From contig NZ_LBDA02000056.1 in assembly GCF_000980885.2 (NCBI RefSeq), forward strand, positions 1 through 64,000: 64,000 nt of DNA. The letters run 5' to 3'. The stretch is from Streptomyces malaysiense. Its GTDB lineage: Bacteria > Actinomycetota > Actinomycetes > Streptomycetales > Streptomycetaceae. Of this stretch, positions 34,498 through 42,947 are shown piece after piece; position 1 is the stretch's first letter, and each line of letters begins with the position of its first letter. The position numbers and the translations under genes are program-made. The notes beneath the pieces are model-generated. The model did no database searches and was not told where the DNA came from. It saw only the letters and a program-made list of their open reading frames with translations.

Positions 34498-35517
34498 ATG
34501 GCCGAAGCGGTGGAACTGGAGGCGGCCGGGCGGACCGTACGGCTGTCCAGCCCGGACAAGGTGTTCTTCCCGGAGCGCGGCTTCACCAAGCTGGACCTCG
34601 CGCGGTACTACGTCGCGGTCGGCCCCGGCATCCTGCGCGCCCTGCGCGGGCGGCCCACCACCCTGGAGCGCTACCCGGACGGCATCGAGGGCGAGTGGTT
34701 CTTCCAGAAGCGCGCCCCCAAGGGCATGCCCGACTGGATCCCGACCGCCCACATCACCTTCCCCAGCGGCCGCAGCGCCGACGAGATGTGCCCGACCGAG
34801 GAGGCCGCCGTGGTGTGGGCCGCCCAGTACGGCACCCTCACCTTCCACCCCTGGCCGGTGCGCGCGGACGATGTCGACCACCCCGACGAACTGCGCATCG
34901 ACCTCGACCCGCAGCCCGGCACCGACTACACGGACGCCGTCCGCGCCGCCCATGAACTGCGCGCCGTCCTCGACGAGTTCGGGGGACTGCGCGGCTGGCC
35001 GAAGACCTCCGGCGGCCGGGGCCTGCACGTCTTCGTGCCCATCGAACCCCGCTGGACCTTCACCCAGGTACGGCGCGCCGCCATCGCCGTCGGCCGGGAG
35101 CTGGAACGCCGGATGCCCGAACAGGTCACCATCAAGTGGTGGAAGGAGGAGCGCGGCGCCCGTGTCTTCGTCGACTACAACCAGACGGCACGCGACCGCA
35201 CCATCGCCTCCGCCTACTCGGTACGCCCCCGTCCGCGGGCCACGGTCTCCGCGCCGCTGCGCTGGGCGGAGGTCGACTCCGCCCGGCCCCGCGACTTCGA
35301 CCTGGCCACGATGCCGGCCCGGTTCGCCGAACTCGGCGACGTGCACGCCGGCATGGACGAGCACGCCCACTCCCTGGACGCCCTGCTGGAGCTGGCCCGC
35401 CGTGACGAGCACGACCACGGGCTGGGCGATCTGCCGTACCCGCCGGAGTACCCGAAGATGCCCGGCGAACCCAAACGCGTCCGGCCGAGCCGGGCCCGCG
35501 AGGACCCCGCGTCCTGA
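34498..35517 (+). CDS. LigD-type primase-polymerase (PolDom)
   Basis: 339 residues. Prim-pol domain of the archaeo-eukaryotic primase superfamily: FPERGFTKLDLARYY near 24-38, catalytic aspartates in RIDLDPQPG (D135, D137), TSGGRGLHVFVPI near 169-181 and the third acidic motif VFVDYNQTARDRTIASAYS near 224-242. Such domains fill gaps and add ribonucleotides during end joining. A TACGGT box seven bases before the ATG suggests a leaderless transcript. Pairs functionally with the divergent ligase, standing in for a split LigD. Confidence 0.92.
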   Translation: MAEAVELEAAGRTVRLSSPDKVFFPERGFTKLDLARYYVAVGPGILRALRGRPTTLERYPDGIEGEWFFQKRAPKGMPDWIPTAHITFPSGRSADEMCPTEEAAVVWAAQYGTLTFHPWPVRADDVDHPDELRIDLDPQPGTDYTDAVRAAHELRAVLDEFGGLRGWPKTSGGRGLHVFVPIEPRWTFTQVRRAAIAVGRELERRMPEQVTIKWWKEERGARVFVDYNQTARDRTIASAYSVRPRPRATVSAPLRWAEVDSARPRDFDLATMPARFAELGDVHAGMDEHAHSLDALLELARRDEHDHGLGDLPYPPEYPKMPGEPKRVRPSRAREDPAS

Positions 35518-35590
35518 CCACCGACGACGCCCCGCCGGGCACCGGACCCTCGTTATCCTGGGCGGTAACCGGCCGATGAGGAGTCCCGTG

Positions 35591-36718
35591 GTGCCCGAGG
35601 CAGTGTCGCGTCCCACCCTGGAGGCCGTGGCGACGCGCGCCGGGGTGTCCAGAGCCACCGTGTCACGGGTGGTCAACGGCGGATACGGGGTGCGGCAACC
35701 GCTGGCCGAGCGGGTACGGCGGGCCGTGGCCGAACTCGGCTACGTCCCCAACCAGGCGGCACGCAGCCTCGTCACGAAGCGGCACGACGCCGTGGCCGTC
35801 GTCATCGCCGAACCCGAGGTCCGGGTCTTCACCGACCCCTTCTTCGCTCTCCAGTTGCGCGGCATCAGCAAGGAACTGACGGCGCACGACAACCAGTTGG
35901 TGCTGCTGCTCACCGAGGGCCGGGACGACCACACCCGGGTCGCCCGGTATCTCGCCGGGGGCCATGTCGACGGGGCGCTGGTCTTCTCCCTGCACCTGGA
36001 CGACCCGCTGCCCGGACTCATCCACGACGCCGGGGTGCCCACCGTGTTCGGGGGCCGGCCGGGCTGGCGGGACCGCACCGGCACACCGATGTACGTGGAC
36101 ACCGACAACCGGGGCGGTGCGCGCACGGCCGTACGCCATCTGGTCGGGCTCGGCCGCAGCCGGATCGCGCACATCACCGGCGCCCTGGACCAGACCTCGG
36201 CCGCGGACCGGCTCGACGGCTACCGGGACGTCATGGCGGAGACGGCCGGCGGGGGGCTCGATCCCTCGCTGGTGGTGGAGAGCGACTTCACCCCGGCCGG
36301 CGGGGAGCGGGCCATGCGGGAACTCCTCGGCCGCCGCCCGGACGTGGACGCCGTGTTCGCGGCGAACGACCTCACCGCGCTGGGCGCGCTGCGCGTGCTG
36401 CGGGAGCGGGGGCTGCGGGTGCCCGAGGACGTGGCCGTGGTCGGCTTCGACGACATGCTGCCGCTGGCCGAGCAGTCCGATCCGCCGCTGACCACGGTCC
36501 GTCAGGACATCGAGCGGATGGGCCGCCTGATGGCCCGTCTGCTGCTGCGAGGGCCTTCCGCCCTGCACGGCACCTCCGTCCCGCACGGCGCCTCAGCACC
36601 GGAAGTCTCCTCTGCCCCGGACCGCTCCTCAGGTCCGGGCGGTACCGGGCCGGCGGCCCGGACTCCGGGACCCGGCGTGATCCTGCCGACCACCCTGATC
36701 CGCCGGGCATCCGCCTGA
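35591..36718 (+). CDS. LacI-family transcriptional regulator
   Basis: 375 residues from a GTG at 35591, seven bases after AGGAG; an ATG at 35576 and a GTG at 35588 are in frame. The HTH is RPTLEAVATRAGVSRATVSR followed by VVNGGYGVRQPLAERVRRAV, with the hinge GYVPNQAARSLVT. A periplasmic-binding-like sugar-sensing domain follows, ending in VVGFDDMLPLAEQSDPPLTT. The C-terminus carries an unusual Ser/Pro/His-rich insert of about 35 residues before the usual closing strand. Target unknown; no sugar genes adjoin it. Confidence 0.92.
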   Translation: MPEAVSRPTLEAVATRAGVSRATVSRVVNGGYGVRQPLAERVRRAVAELGYVPNQAARSLVTKRHDAVAVVIAEPEVRVFTDPFFALQLRGISKELTAHDNQLVLLLTEGRDDHTRVARYLAGGHVDGALVFSLHLDDPLPGLIHDAGVPTVFGGRPGWRDRTGTPMYVDTDNRGGARTAVRHLVGLGRSRIAHITGALDQTSAADRLDGYRDVMAETAGGGLDPSLVVESDFTPAGGERAMRELLGRRPDVDAVFAANDLTALGALRVLRERGLRVPEDVAVVGFDDMLPLAEQSDPPLTTVRQDIERMGRLMARLLLRGPSALHGTSVPHGASAPEVSSAPDRSSGPGGTGPAARTPGPGVILPTTLIRRASA

Positions 36719-36781
36719 GCCGTGCGGGGCCGCCGGCCACCGCGCGCCCGACCGCACCCCGGCCGGCCCCCGGTCACGGCC

Positions 36782-37561
36782 TCACCCCCGGGTCCGTTCG
36801 CTCCGGATCACCGCGAACCGTGCCCCGTACGGATCGACGAGCCTGGCGACGCGGCCCACGCCCTCGACCGTCACGGCCGGGGCGCTCACCGAGCCGCCGA
36901 GCCGCCGCGCCTCGGCCGCGATCGCGTCGGTGTCCCCGACCTCGAAGTACGGCAGCCAGTACGGCTCGTCCCCCGCCCGGGTCAGCGGCACCATCCCGCC
37001 GAACATCGCGTCCTTACCGGCACCCGCCGGGCTGACGCACGTGTACACGCCGCCCGGGAAGGACACCCCGGACGTCTCCAGGCCCAGCACCCGGTGGTAG
37101 AAGGCGGCCGCCGCCGCGACGTCCGGGGTGTGCAGTTCGGCCCAGCACAACGCGCCCGGCGCGCTCGCCAGGTCCACGCCCCTGGTCCGGCCGGGCTGCC
37201 AGACCCCGAACCGTACGCCTGCCCGGTCGCCGAGGACGGCCATGTCACCCTGGCCCATCACGTCGACCGGCCCGAACAGCACCTTCCCGTGGGCCTGTTC
37301 GGCCGCTCGGGCGGTCGCCGCCGCGTTCGCGGTCCCGAAGTACAGCGTCCACGCGGGCGGCCCCTGCTCGGGCCCGCACCGCATCCCACCAGCGACGGTC
37401 TTCCCGTCCAGCTGGAAGAAGCCGTAGCCCCCCGCGTCCGGGCCCGCCGACTCGAAGCGCCAGCCGAACAGGGAGCCGTAGAAGGAGCGCGCGCCGTCGA
37501 TGTCCGGTGCGCCGATGTCGAGCCAGTTCGGCGCGCCGTCGACGAAATCGGTGCTGAGCAT
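36782..37561 (-). CDS. VOC (glyoxalase/dioxygenase superfamily) protein
   Basis: 259 residues from ATG 37561, with RBS GAGGAGG. Two tandem VOC modules: residues about 8-120 (APNWLDIGAPDIDGARSFYG onward) and about 130-255 (GALCWAELHTPDVAAAAAFY onward). The paired-domain layout with short hydrophobic strands is the one called 27 kDa antigen or CFP30B-like in actinobacteria. Metal ligands are not conserved clearly enough to name a reaction. Convergent with the LacI gene. Confidence 0.85.
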   Translation of the reverse strand: MLSTDFVDGAPNWLDIGAPDIDGARSFYGSLFGWRFESAGPDAGGYGFFQLDGKTVAGGMRCGPEQGPPAWTLYFGTANAAATARAAEQAHGKVLFGPVDVMGQGDMAVLGDRAGVRFGVWQPGRTRGVDLASAPGALCWAELHTPDVAAAAAFYHRVLGLETSGVSFPGGVYTCVSPAGAGKDAMFGGMVPLTRAGDEPYWLPYFEVGDTDAIAAEARRLGGSVSAPAVTVEGVGRVARLVDPYGARFAVIRSERTRG

Positions 37562-37818
37562 TGCCGCCCTCCTCGAAGGGGTCCCGTCCCGTGCACTGCC
37601 GAGTCTGGCACCGCCCTCCGACGACCGCCGCCGGAGCACCGCCGGAGCGCGCCCGCGCCATCGGCGACCCGGCATGTCCGCCGGGTTCCCGGAAATTCCG
37701 CGCGCCGCCGTGCAACCGACCGGTGCCGTGGAGCATCATCGATGCGGCCGGAGGCCCCGACGACGGCGTTGAGCGCGCGTTGATCGAACGTTTTTCGCCG
37801 ATCGGCATGATCCTTGCC

Positions 37819-38064
37819 ATGCACCTCGACACCATCACCCCGGCCGACCCGACCTGGCCGGCGCAGGCCCTGTGCGCGCAGACGGGGCCGGACTTCTTCT
37901 TCCCCGAGCCGGGCAGCTCGGTCCGCGAGGCGAAGCGCATCTGCGGGATGTGCGAGCTGCGCCCGGCCTGCCTGGAGTACGCCCTCGCCAACGACGAGCG
38001 CTTCGGCGTCTGGGGCGGGCTGTCCGAGAAGGAACGCCTCGCCCTGCGCCGCACCTCCGGCTGA
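37819..38064 (+). CDS. WhiB-like [4Fe-4S] regulator
   Basis: 81 residues. The four cluster cysteines fit the Wbl pattern: ALCAQ (C1), then RICGMCELRPACLEYAL (C-x2-C-x5-C), followed by the GVWGGLSEKERLALRR motif. Wbl proteins bind sigma factor region 4 and act in development, antibiotic resistance or redox control. It is very short, with almost no C-terminal tail. Neither in-frame ATG (37807, 37819) has a good RBS, so the start is uncertain and a leaderless message is possible. Confidence 0.88.
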   Translation: MHLDTITPADPTWPAQALCAQTGPDFFFPEPGSSVREAKRICGMCELRPACLEYALANDERFGVWGGLSEKERLALRRTSG

Positions 38065-38109
38065 CCGGCCCCCGGGACCGGGGGTCCGGCCGGCCGGTGA
38101 CCGCCCCGC

Positions 38110-39087
38110 TCAGCGGCCGGCGGCCCGCGCCGCCATCCGTGCCTTGCGCGCCGCCAGCTTCTCGTCGAACCGGCCGGCCTCCATGTCCAGGCCGCCCATG
38201 TACAGGCCGAGTTCCTCCTGCGCCTGCCGCCCCTCGGGCCCGAGGCCGTCGAGATCCATGACCTTCAGGAAGCGCAGCACCGGCTGGAGCACGTCGTCGT
38301 GGTGGATGCGCAGGTTGTAGACCTCGCCGATCGCCATCTGCGCGGCGGCCCGCTCGAAACCGGGAATCCCGTGGCCGGGCATCCGGAAGTTCACGACGAC
38401 GTCCCGGACCGCTTGCATCGTCAGGTCGGGCGCGAGCTCGAACGCCGCCTTGAGCAGGTTGCGGTAGAACACCATGTGCAGGTTCTCGTCGGTCGCGATC
38501 CGGGCGAGCATGCGATCGCACACCGGGTCACCGGACTGATGGCCGGCGTTGCGGTGCGAGATCCGGGTGGCCAGCTCCTGGAAGGCGACATAGGCGATCG
38601 AGTGCAGCATCGAGTGCCGGTTGTCGGACTCGAAGCCCTCGCTCATGTGCGCCATCCGGAACTGCTCCAGCTTGTCCGGGTCCACCGCGCGCGAGGCGAG
38701 CAGATAGTCCCGCATCACGATGCCGTGCCGGCCCTCCTCGGCCGTCCAGCGGTGCACCCAGGTGCCCCAGGCGCCGTCGCGGCCGAACAGGCTGGCGATC
38801 TCGTGGTGGTAGCTGGGCAGGTTGTCCTCGGTCAGCAGGTTGACGACCAGGGCGGTGCGACCGATCTCGGTCACCTTGGACTGGTCCTTCGTCCAGGGCT
38901 CCCCGTCCTCGAACAGGCCCGGGAAGTTGCGCCCGTCGCCCCAGGGCACGTACTCGTGCGGCATCCAGTCCTTGGCGACCTTCAGATGCCGGTTCAACTC
39001 TCCTTCCACCACTTCCTCCAGCGCGTACAGCAGCCGGGCGTCGGTCCAGACGGACGGGCTGCCGAGATGGGGGGAAGTGATCGTCAC
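38110..39087 (-). CDS. Acyl-ACP desaturase (diiron, soluble)
   Basis: 325 residues from a GTG at 39087, with RBS TGGAG. Ferritin-like fatty acid desaturase: iron ligands in EEVVEGELNRH, DNLPSYHHEI, TAEEGRHGIVMRDY (E-x2-H) and ATDENLHMVFYRN (E-x2-H). Introduces a double bond in acyl-ACP chains, adjusting membrane fluidity. Plant stearoyl-ACP and mycobacterial DesA enzymes are the relatives. Its promoter region contains three 15-bp direct repeats, implying tight regulation. Confidence 0.93.
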   Translation of the reverse strand: MTITSPHLGSPSVWTDARLLYALEEVVEGELNRHLKVAKDWMPHEYVPWGDGRNFPGLFEDGEPWTKDQSKVTEIGRTALVVNLLTEDNLPSYHHEIASLFGRDGAWGTWVHRWTAEEGRHGIVMRDYLLASRAVDPDKLEQFRMAHMSEGFESDNRHSMLHSIAYVAFQELATRISHRNAGHQSGDPVCDRMLARIATDENLHMVFYRNLLKAAFELAPDLTMQAVRDVVVNFRMPGHGIPGFERAAAQMAIGEVYNLRIHHDDVLQPVLRFLKVMDLDGLGPEGRQAQEELGLYMGGLDMEAGRFDEKLAARKARMAARAAGR

Positions 39088-39155
39088 GGGAACTCCAGGG
39101 GACGCCGAACGGGGGAGAGCACAAACGAGGGGTACCGGCGAGCGGTGCCGGGAAA

Positions 39156-39208
39156 CCTACGTGATCGTAGGCTACGAAACCGTAGGTTACGAAACCGTAG
39201 GTTAAGGC
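39156..39208. repeat. 15-bp-period repeat array upstream of the desaturase
   Basis: Three units starting at 39166, 39181 and 39196 (CGTAGGCTACGAAAC, CGTAGGTTACGAAAC, CGTAGGTTAAGGC). They are preceded by an overlapping dyad CCTACG-TGAT-CGTAGG at 39156-39171. Each unit contains CGTA/TACG inverted half-sites. The array is 69-121 bp upstream of the desaturase GTG and is AT-richer than its surroundings. This looks like a multi-site operator. Confidence 0.85.
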
Positions 39209-39262
39209 CGTCGTAAGAGAGCCCCAGATCAGAGGTGCGCCGGGCCGTCCGGGTGCAGGGCG

Positions 39263-39292
39263 CGGCCCCGGGACACATCGGCCCCGGGGCCG
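39263..39292 (-). terminator. Hairpin downstream of ddaH
   Basis: CGGCCCCGGG (39263-39272) pairs perfectly with CCCGGGGCCG (39283-39292), 10-nt loop, 23 bp past the ddaH stop. It insulates ddaH from the desaturase promoter. Confidence 0.7.
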
Positions 39293-39314
39293 TCGGGGGG
39301 AGGGGCTCACCCGG

Positions 39315-40091
39315 TCAGGCGTACAGCTCCCGCAGCCGTACGGACAGGCACGTCACCGAGCCCTCCAGCTTCTCGAACTCGCCGATGTCCACCGTGACCA
39401 CCTCGTAGCCGAGGTCGGTCAGCAGCTCGGCGGTCTTCGGGGCGCTCGCCGCCATCAGCAGCTTGTGCCCGCCGAGCAGCAGCACGTGCGCGCCGGACTC
39501 CTCCGGCACCGAGAGGAAGCCGGGGAACAGCGAGGGCCGGTCCACCTTCGGGATGTGCCCGATGACGGTGCCGTCCGGCAGCGCGGTCACGGCCGACTTC
39601 AGGTGCAGCACCTTGCTCACCGGTACGGCCACCACCCGGGCACCCAGTGGCTCGAAAGCGGCCCGCACCTGCTGCACCCCGGCCACGTCGGTGCGGCCGC
39701 TGCGGCCGACGTAGACCGTGTCGCCGACCTTCAGGACGTCGCCGCCGTCCAGGGTGCCCGGGTCCCAGATCCAGTTGACCGAGCAGCCGAGGCCGGCCAC
39801 CGCCTCCTCCACACCGGCGGTCTCCGGGCGGCGGGACGCGCTGCCCGGCCGGGTGATCAGCGCGACATTGCGGAACACGACGACGGTGTCCTCCACGAAC
39901 ACCGAGTCCGGGCAGTCGTCGGCCGGCTCGACCTCGAAGGTCTCCCACCCGTGCGCCCGCAGCGCCGCGACGTACGCCTCCCACTGCTCGGTGGCGAGCC
40001 CGACATCGACCTTCTGCCGCTCGCCATGGGTCACCAGGCCCTCGGCGAGACGGGGGCTCGGGCGGCGGACGAGAGCCTTCTTGCTGGGCAC
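39315..40091 (-). CDS. ddaH: Dimethylarginine dimethylaminohydrolase
   Basis: 258 residues from a GTG at 40091 (GGAAAGG upstream). Hydrolyses methylated arginine to citrulline and methylamines. Family landmarks: CPDSVFVEDTVVVF (60-73), DPGTLDGGDVLKVG (110-123), the catalytic His in VLHLKSAV (H163) and the catalytic Cys in SVTCLSVRL (C248) close to the C-terminus. Length matches DDAH. Transcribed alone; a terminator follows. Confidence 0.93.
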   Translation of the reverse strand: MPSKKALVRRPSPRLAEGLVTHGERQKVDVGLATEQWEAYVAALRAHGWETFEVEPADDCPDSVFVEDTVVVFRNVALITRPGSASRRPETAGVEEAVAGLGCSVNWIWDPGTLDGGDVLKVGDTVYVGRSGRTDVAGVQQVRAAFEPLGARVVAVPVSKVLHLKSAVTALPDGTVIGHIPKVDRPSLFPGFLSVPEESGAHVLLLGGHKLLMAASAPKTAELLTDLGYEVVTVDIGEFEKLEGSVTCLSVRLRELYA

Positions 40092-40206
40092 GACGGGCCT
40101 TTCCGGTCGGAGACGCGGTGCCTGCGCGAGGTGCGCGGCGCTGGTCCGCCATCATGCAGCCCGACGTGGCCAGGACAAAACCCTCGTCCCCGGGTCGTCC
40201 CCCTCC

Positions 40207-41835
40207 CTAGCCGACATCCTCCGGCGCGATCTCCCGCAGCTCGCCGTCCGCCATCAGCAGCCAGCGGGTGATGCCGATCGACTCCAGGAACGGCAGGTCG
40301 TGGCTGGCCACCAGCAGCGCCCCCTCGTACGACTCCAGGGCCGAGGTGAGCTGCCGCACACTCGCCAGGTCGAGGTTGTTGGTCGGCTCGTCGAGCAGGA
40401 GCAGCTGGGGTGCCGGTTCGGCCAGCATCAGCGCGGCCAGCGCGGCCCGGAAGCGCTCGCCGCCGGACAGGGTGCCCGCCCGCTGGTCGGCGCGCGCGCC
40501 CCGGAACAGGAAGCGGGCCAGGCGCGCCCGGACCCGGTTGTTGGTGGCGCCCGGCGCGAACCGGGCCACGTTCTGGGCGACGGTCAGCTCGTCGTCCAGC
40601 ACGTCCAGGCGCTGGGGCAGGAACCGCAGCGGGACGTGGGCGGTGGCGGTGCCCTCCGTCGGCGCCAGTTCCCCGGCGACCGTGCGCAGCAGCGTCGTCT
40701 TGCCCGTGCCGTTGCGCCCGACCAGCGCGATCCGCTCCGGGCCGCGCAGATCGAGGATTCCCCCGACCCGCGCCCCGTAGGCCGTCGCCAGGTTCTCCAG
40801 GGTGAGTACCTGCCGGCCCGGCGGCACGGCGGTGTACGGCAGGTCGACGCGGATCTCGTCCTCGTCCCGCACCGCGTCCACCGCGTCGTCCAGGCGCTCC
40901 CTGGCCTCGGCGAGGCGTTCCTCGTGCATGATGCGGTGCTTCCCCGCCGACTCCTGGGCGGCGCGCTTGCGGGCGCCCATCACGATCTTCGGTTCCCGCT
41001 TGGACTCCCACATCTTCTGCCCGTACCGCTTGCGGCGGGCCAACTTGACCTGTGCGTCGGCCAGCTCGCGCTTCTGTCTGCGCACATCGGCCTCGGCGAC
41101 CCGCACCATCCGTTCGGCCGCCTCCTGCTCGACGGACAGTGCCTCCTCGTAGGCCGAGAAGTTGCCGCCGTACCAGGCGACCTCGCCGGAGCGCAGTTCC
41201 GCGATCTGGTCGACCAGGTCCAGCAGTTCACGGTCGTGGCTGACGACGACGAGCACTCCGGACCAGGTGGCGACGGCCTGGTGGAGGCGGCGGCGCGCGT
41301 ACAGGTCGAGGTTGTTGGTGGGTTCGTCCAGGAGCAGTACGTCCGGGCGGCGCAGCAGCAGCGCCGCGAGCCGCAGCAGCACCGACTCGCCGCCGGACAC
41401 CTCGCCGACGGTGCGGTCCAGCCCGATGTGGCCCAGGCCGAGTTCGCCGAGGGTGACCAGGGCGCGCTCCTCGACGTCCCAGTCGTCGCCCACCGTCTCG
41501 AAGTGCCGTTCGGCCGTGTCGCCCGCCTCGATGGCGTGCAGCGCGGCCCGCCGCTCGGCGATGCCGAGGGCCTGGTCCACGCGGAGCGCGGTGTCCAGGG
41601 TGACGTTCTGCGGGAGATAACCGACCTCGCCCATGACCTTGACGGTGCCGTCGGCCGGGGCGAGTTCACCCGCCAGGAGCTTCAACAGGGTTGATTTGCC
41701 GGATCCGTTGACGCCGACGAGCCCGGTCCTGCCGGGGCCGAAGGAGAGGTCCAGCCCGTCGAACACGGTGGTGCCGTCGGGCCAGGCGAAGGACAGCGAG
41801 GAAAGGCTGACGGAAGAGGAGGACGCGGATGACAT
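40207..41835 (-). CDS. ABC-F ATPase (ribosome-protection/regulatory type)
   Basis: 542 residues from ATG 41835; an in-frame start at 41886 is less likely. Two fused ABC domains without membrane segments: first Walker A GVNGSGKSTL and signature VSGGESVLLRLA, second Walker A GRNGTGKTTLL and signature LSGGERFRAALAAL, each with LLLDEPTNNLDL. The inter-domain linker is rich in Arg/Lys (RRQKRELADAQVKLARRKRY), as in ABC-F proteins acting in the ribosomal E site. Could confer antibiotic protection or act as a translation factor. Preceded by a long leader without other genes. Confidence 0.92.
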   Translation of the reverse strand: MSSASSSSVSLSSLSFAWPDGTTVFDGLDLSFGPGRTGLVGVNGSGKSTLLKLLAGELAPADGTVKVMGEVGYLPQNVTLDTALRVDQALGIAERRAALHAIEAGDTAERHFETVGDDWDVEERALVTLGELGLGHIGLDRTVGEVSGGESVLLRLAALLLRRPDVLLLDEPTNNLDLYARRRLHQAVATWSGVLVVVSHDRELLDLVDQIAELRSGEVAWYGGNFSAYEEALSVEQEAAERMVRVAEADVRRQKRELADAQVKLARRKRYGQKMWESKREPKIVMGARKRAAQESAGKHRIMHEERLAEARERLDDAVDAVRDEDEIRVDLPYTAVPPGRQVLTLENLATAYGARVGGILDLRGPERIALVGRNGTGKTTLLRTVAGELAPTEGTATAHVPLRFLPQRLDVLDDELTVAQNVARFAPGATNNRVRARLARFLFRGARADQRAGTLSGGERFRAALAALMLAEPAPQLLLLDEPTNNLDLASVRQLTSALESYEGALLVASHDLPFLESIGITRWLLMADGELREIAPEDVG

Positions 41836-42341
41836 AGGGGCCTCGCGGGGGAGTGAGTGCGGTTTCGCGGACGCGTCTGGAGACACCGCGGGGCGGGAAC
41901 CGATGGATCACCCGGAGGCCGTACAAAAAGAAGAAGGGCCTGTGCCGGAGGACGGCTCGAACGCCGAGGGTCGTACGCCACGCACACCTCACCGGTGCGA
42001 CGCGATGTCTCCGAACCTCAGACGAGCAACGTCCTTCTCCGATCGACGGCAACAGAACCGAGATGAACGGTAGGAGCACCGCAGACGGGAGTCAAAGCAT
42101 TTACCGGCGAGGCGTACGCGTACGCGCTCGCGCTCCGGCGGAGCGGTGGGGGCGGCGGGGCACCCGCCCACGCCGTTCGCACCCCGCGTCTCCCCGGCCG
42201 GCCGCCATCCGGCCGGACCGCGCTCCGGCCGCCGTCGCCCGGATCGCCGTCGGCGCCGCACCCGCCGCGCGCCCCGCTCGCCGAGGCCGCACCCGTCGAG
42301 GCCGCGCTCGCCCCGGTGCGCCGGGCCGCGCGTCCGCGCCG
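41836..42341. other. 506-bp gap: ABC-F leader and ssgD downstream region
   Basis: No gene is supported here. On the minus strand a GTG at 41981 preceded by GGTGAGG opens a short frame that overlaps the ABC-F start in a different frame; it contains a run of Leu codons (CTTCTTCTT) followed by a U-rich stretch. Nearer ssgD there is a perfect hairpin CGCTCC-GGC-GGAGCG (42131-42145). The length suggests a regulated leader for the ABC-F gene, but this is not proven. Confidence 0.5.
42131..42145 (-). terminator. Short perfect hairpin downstream of ssgD
   Basis: CGCTCC-GGC-GGAGCG, 6-bp stem with 3-nt loop, about 200 bp beyond the ssgD stop and followed by further G/C-rich dyads. Weak evidence for a terminator. 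Confidence 0.35.
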
Positions 42342-42755
42342 TCAGGCGTCCCGCATCAGTTCGGCCAGGTGGTGGTCCAGGTCCAGCTGGAGGTGTTCGA
42401 GCCCGACCGGCACCAGTTCGCCGGCCGCCTCCAGGAAGCGCCGTATCTCGCCCGCGCGCACATGCACGACGGCGGTGCCCTCGGGCGCGTGGAACTCCAG
42501 CACGATGCGGTCGTAGCCGTACGGCCGCACCCGTACGTCGCCCTGGCCCTCGGGGGCGTGCAGTCCGGCGGCGAGCAGTTCCCGGGCGAAGGTCCAGCAG
42601 ACCTCGACGCCTTCCAGGGTGGCCGGGGCCGGGAAGGTCATCCGCACGGCGAACCGGTCGCAGCGGTCGTAGCGCAGCGTGGCGGGAATGCTCTGCATGC
42701 GCGGTGCGGCGGCGACGAGGCGGGCTTCTACGGGCTGCTCGATGACGGTGGACAA
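42342..42755 (-). CDS. ssgD: SsgA-like sporulation protein (SsgD)
   Basis: 137 residues from a TTG at 42755 with GAGGGAG nearby; longer in-frame starts would read into the opposing promoter. SsgA-like hallmarks: ATLRYDRCDRFAVRMTFPAP, VCWTFARELLAAGLHAP, RIVLEFHAPEGTAVVHV and the C-terminal LEHLQLDLDHHLAELM. These proteins are found only in sporulating actinomycetes and steer septum formation and cell-wall remodelling. The symbol rests on synteny recalled from S. coelicolor, where SCO6722 is ssgD. Confidence 0.85.
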   Translation of the reverse strand: MSTVIEQPVEARLVAAAPRMQSIPATLRYDRCDRFAVRMTFPAPATLEGVEVCWTFARELLAAGLHAPEGQGDVRVRPYGYDRIVLEFHAPEGTAVVHVRAGEIRRFLEAAGELVPVGLEHLQLDLDHHLAELMRDA

Positions 42756-42850
42756 CGCCTTGCTCCCTCGTGACGGCTGGACTGCGGCCTGGTGACTCCC
42801 GGCACTGGATGAGACGACGGAACCGGCCGGTACGTGCACCTGGGGGACGA

Positions 42851-42864
42851 GTGACCTCGGTCAC
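42851..42864. promoter_or_regulatory. Palindrome between ssgD and the Ycf48-like gene
   Basis: GTGACC-TC-GGTCAC is a perfect inverted repeat with 6-bp arms in the divergent intergenic region, 96 bp from the ssgD start and 84 bp from the Ycf48-like start. Operator for an unknown regulator. Confidence 0.5.
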
Positions 42865-42947
42865 CGCGTTCATGCGCGTGCCGCCGCCCACGGCGCGGCG
42901 GTCGGCCCTCTGGACGGCGGCCGGGCGGTGGACTAGCTTCGCCCGCC

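Noticed and set aside
31612..35676. 1354-codon minus-strand open frame
   Set aside because: Lies across the alcohol dehydrogenase, ligase, polymerase and lipoprotein region in shadow frames; no domain is recognisable.
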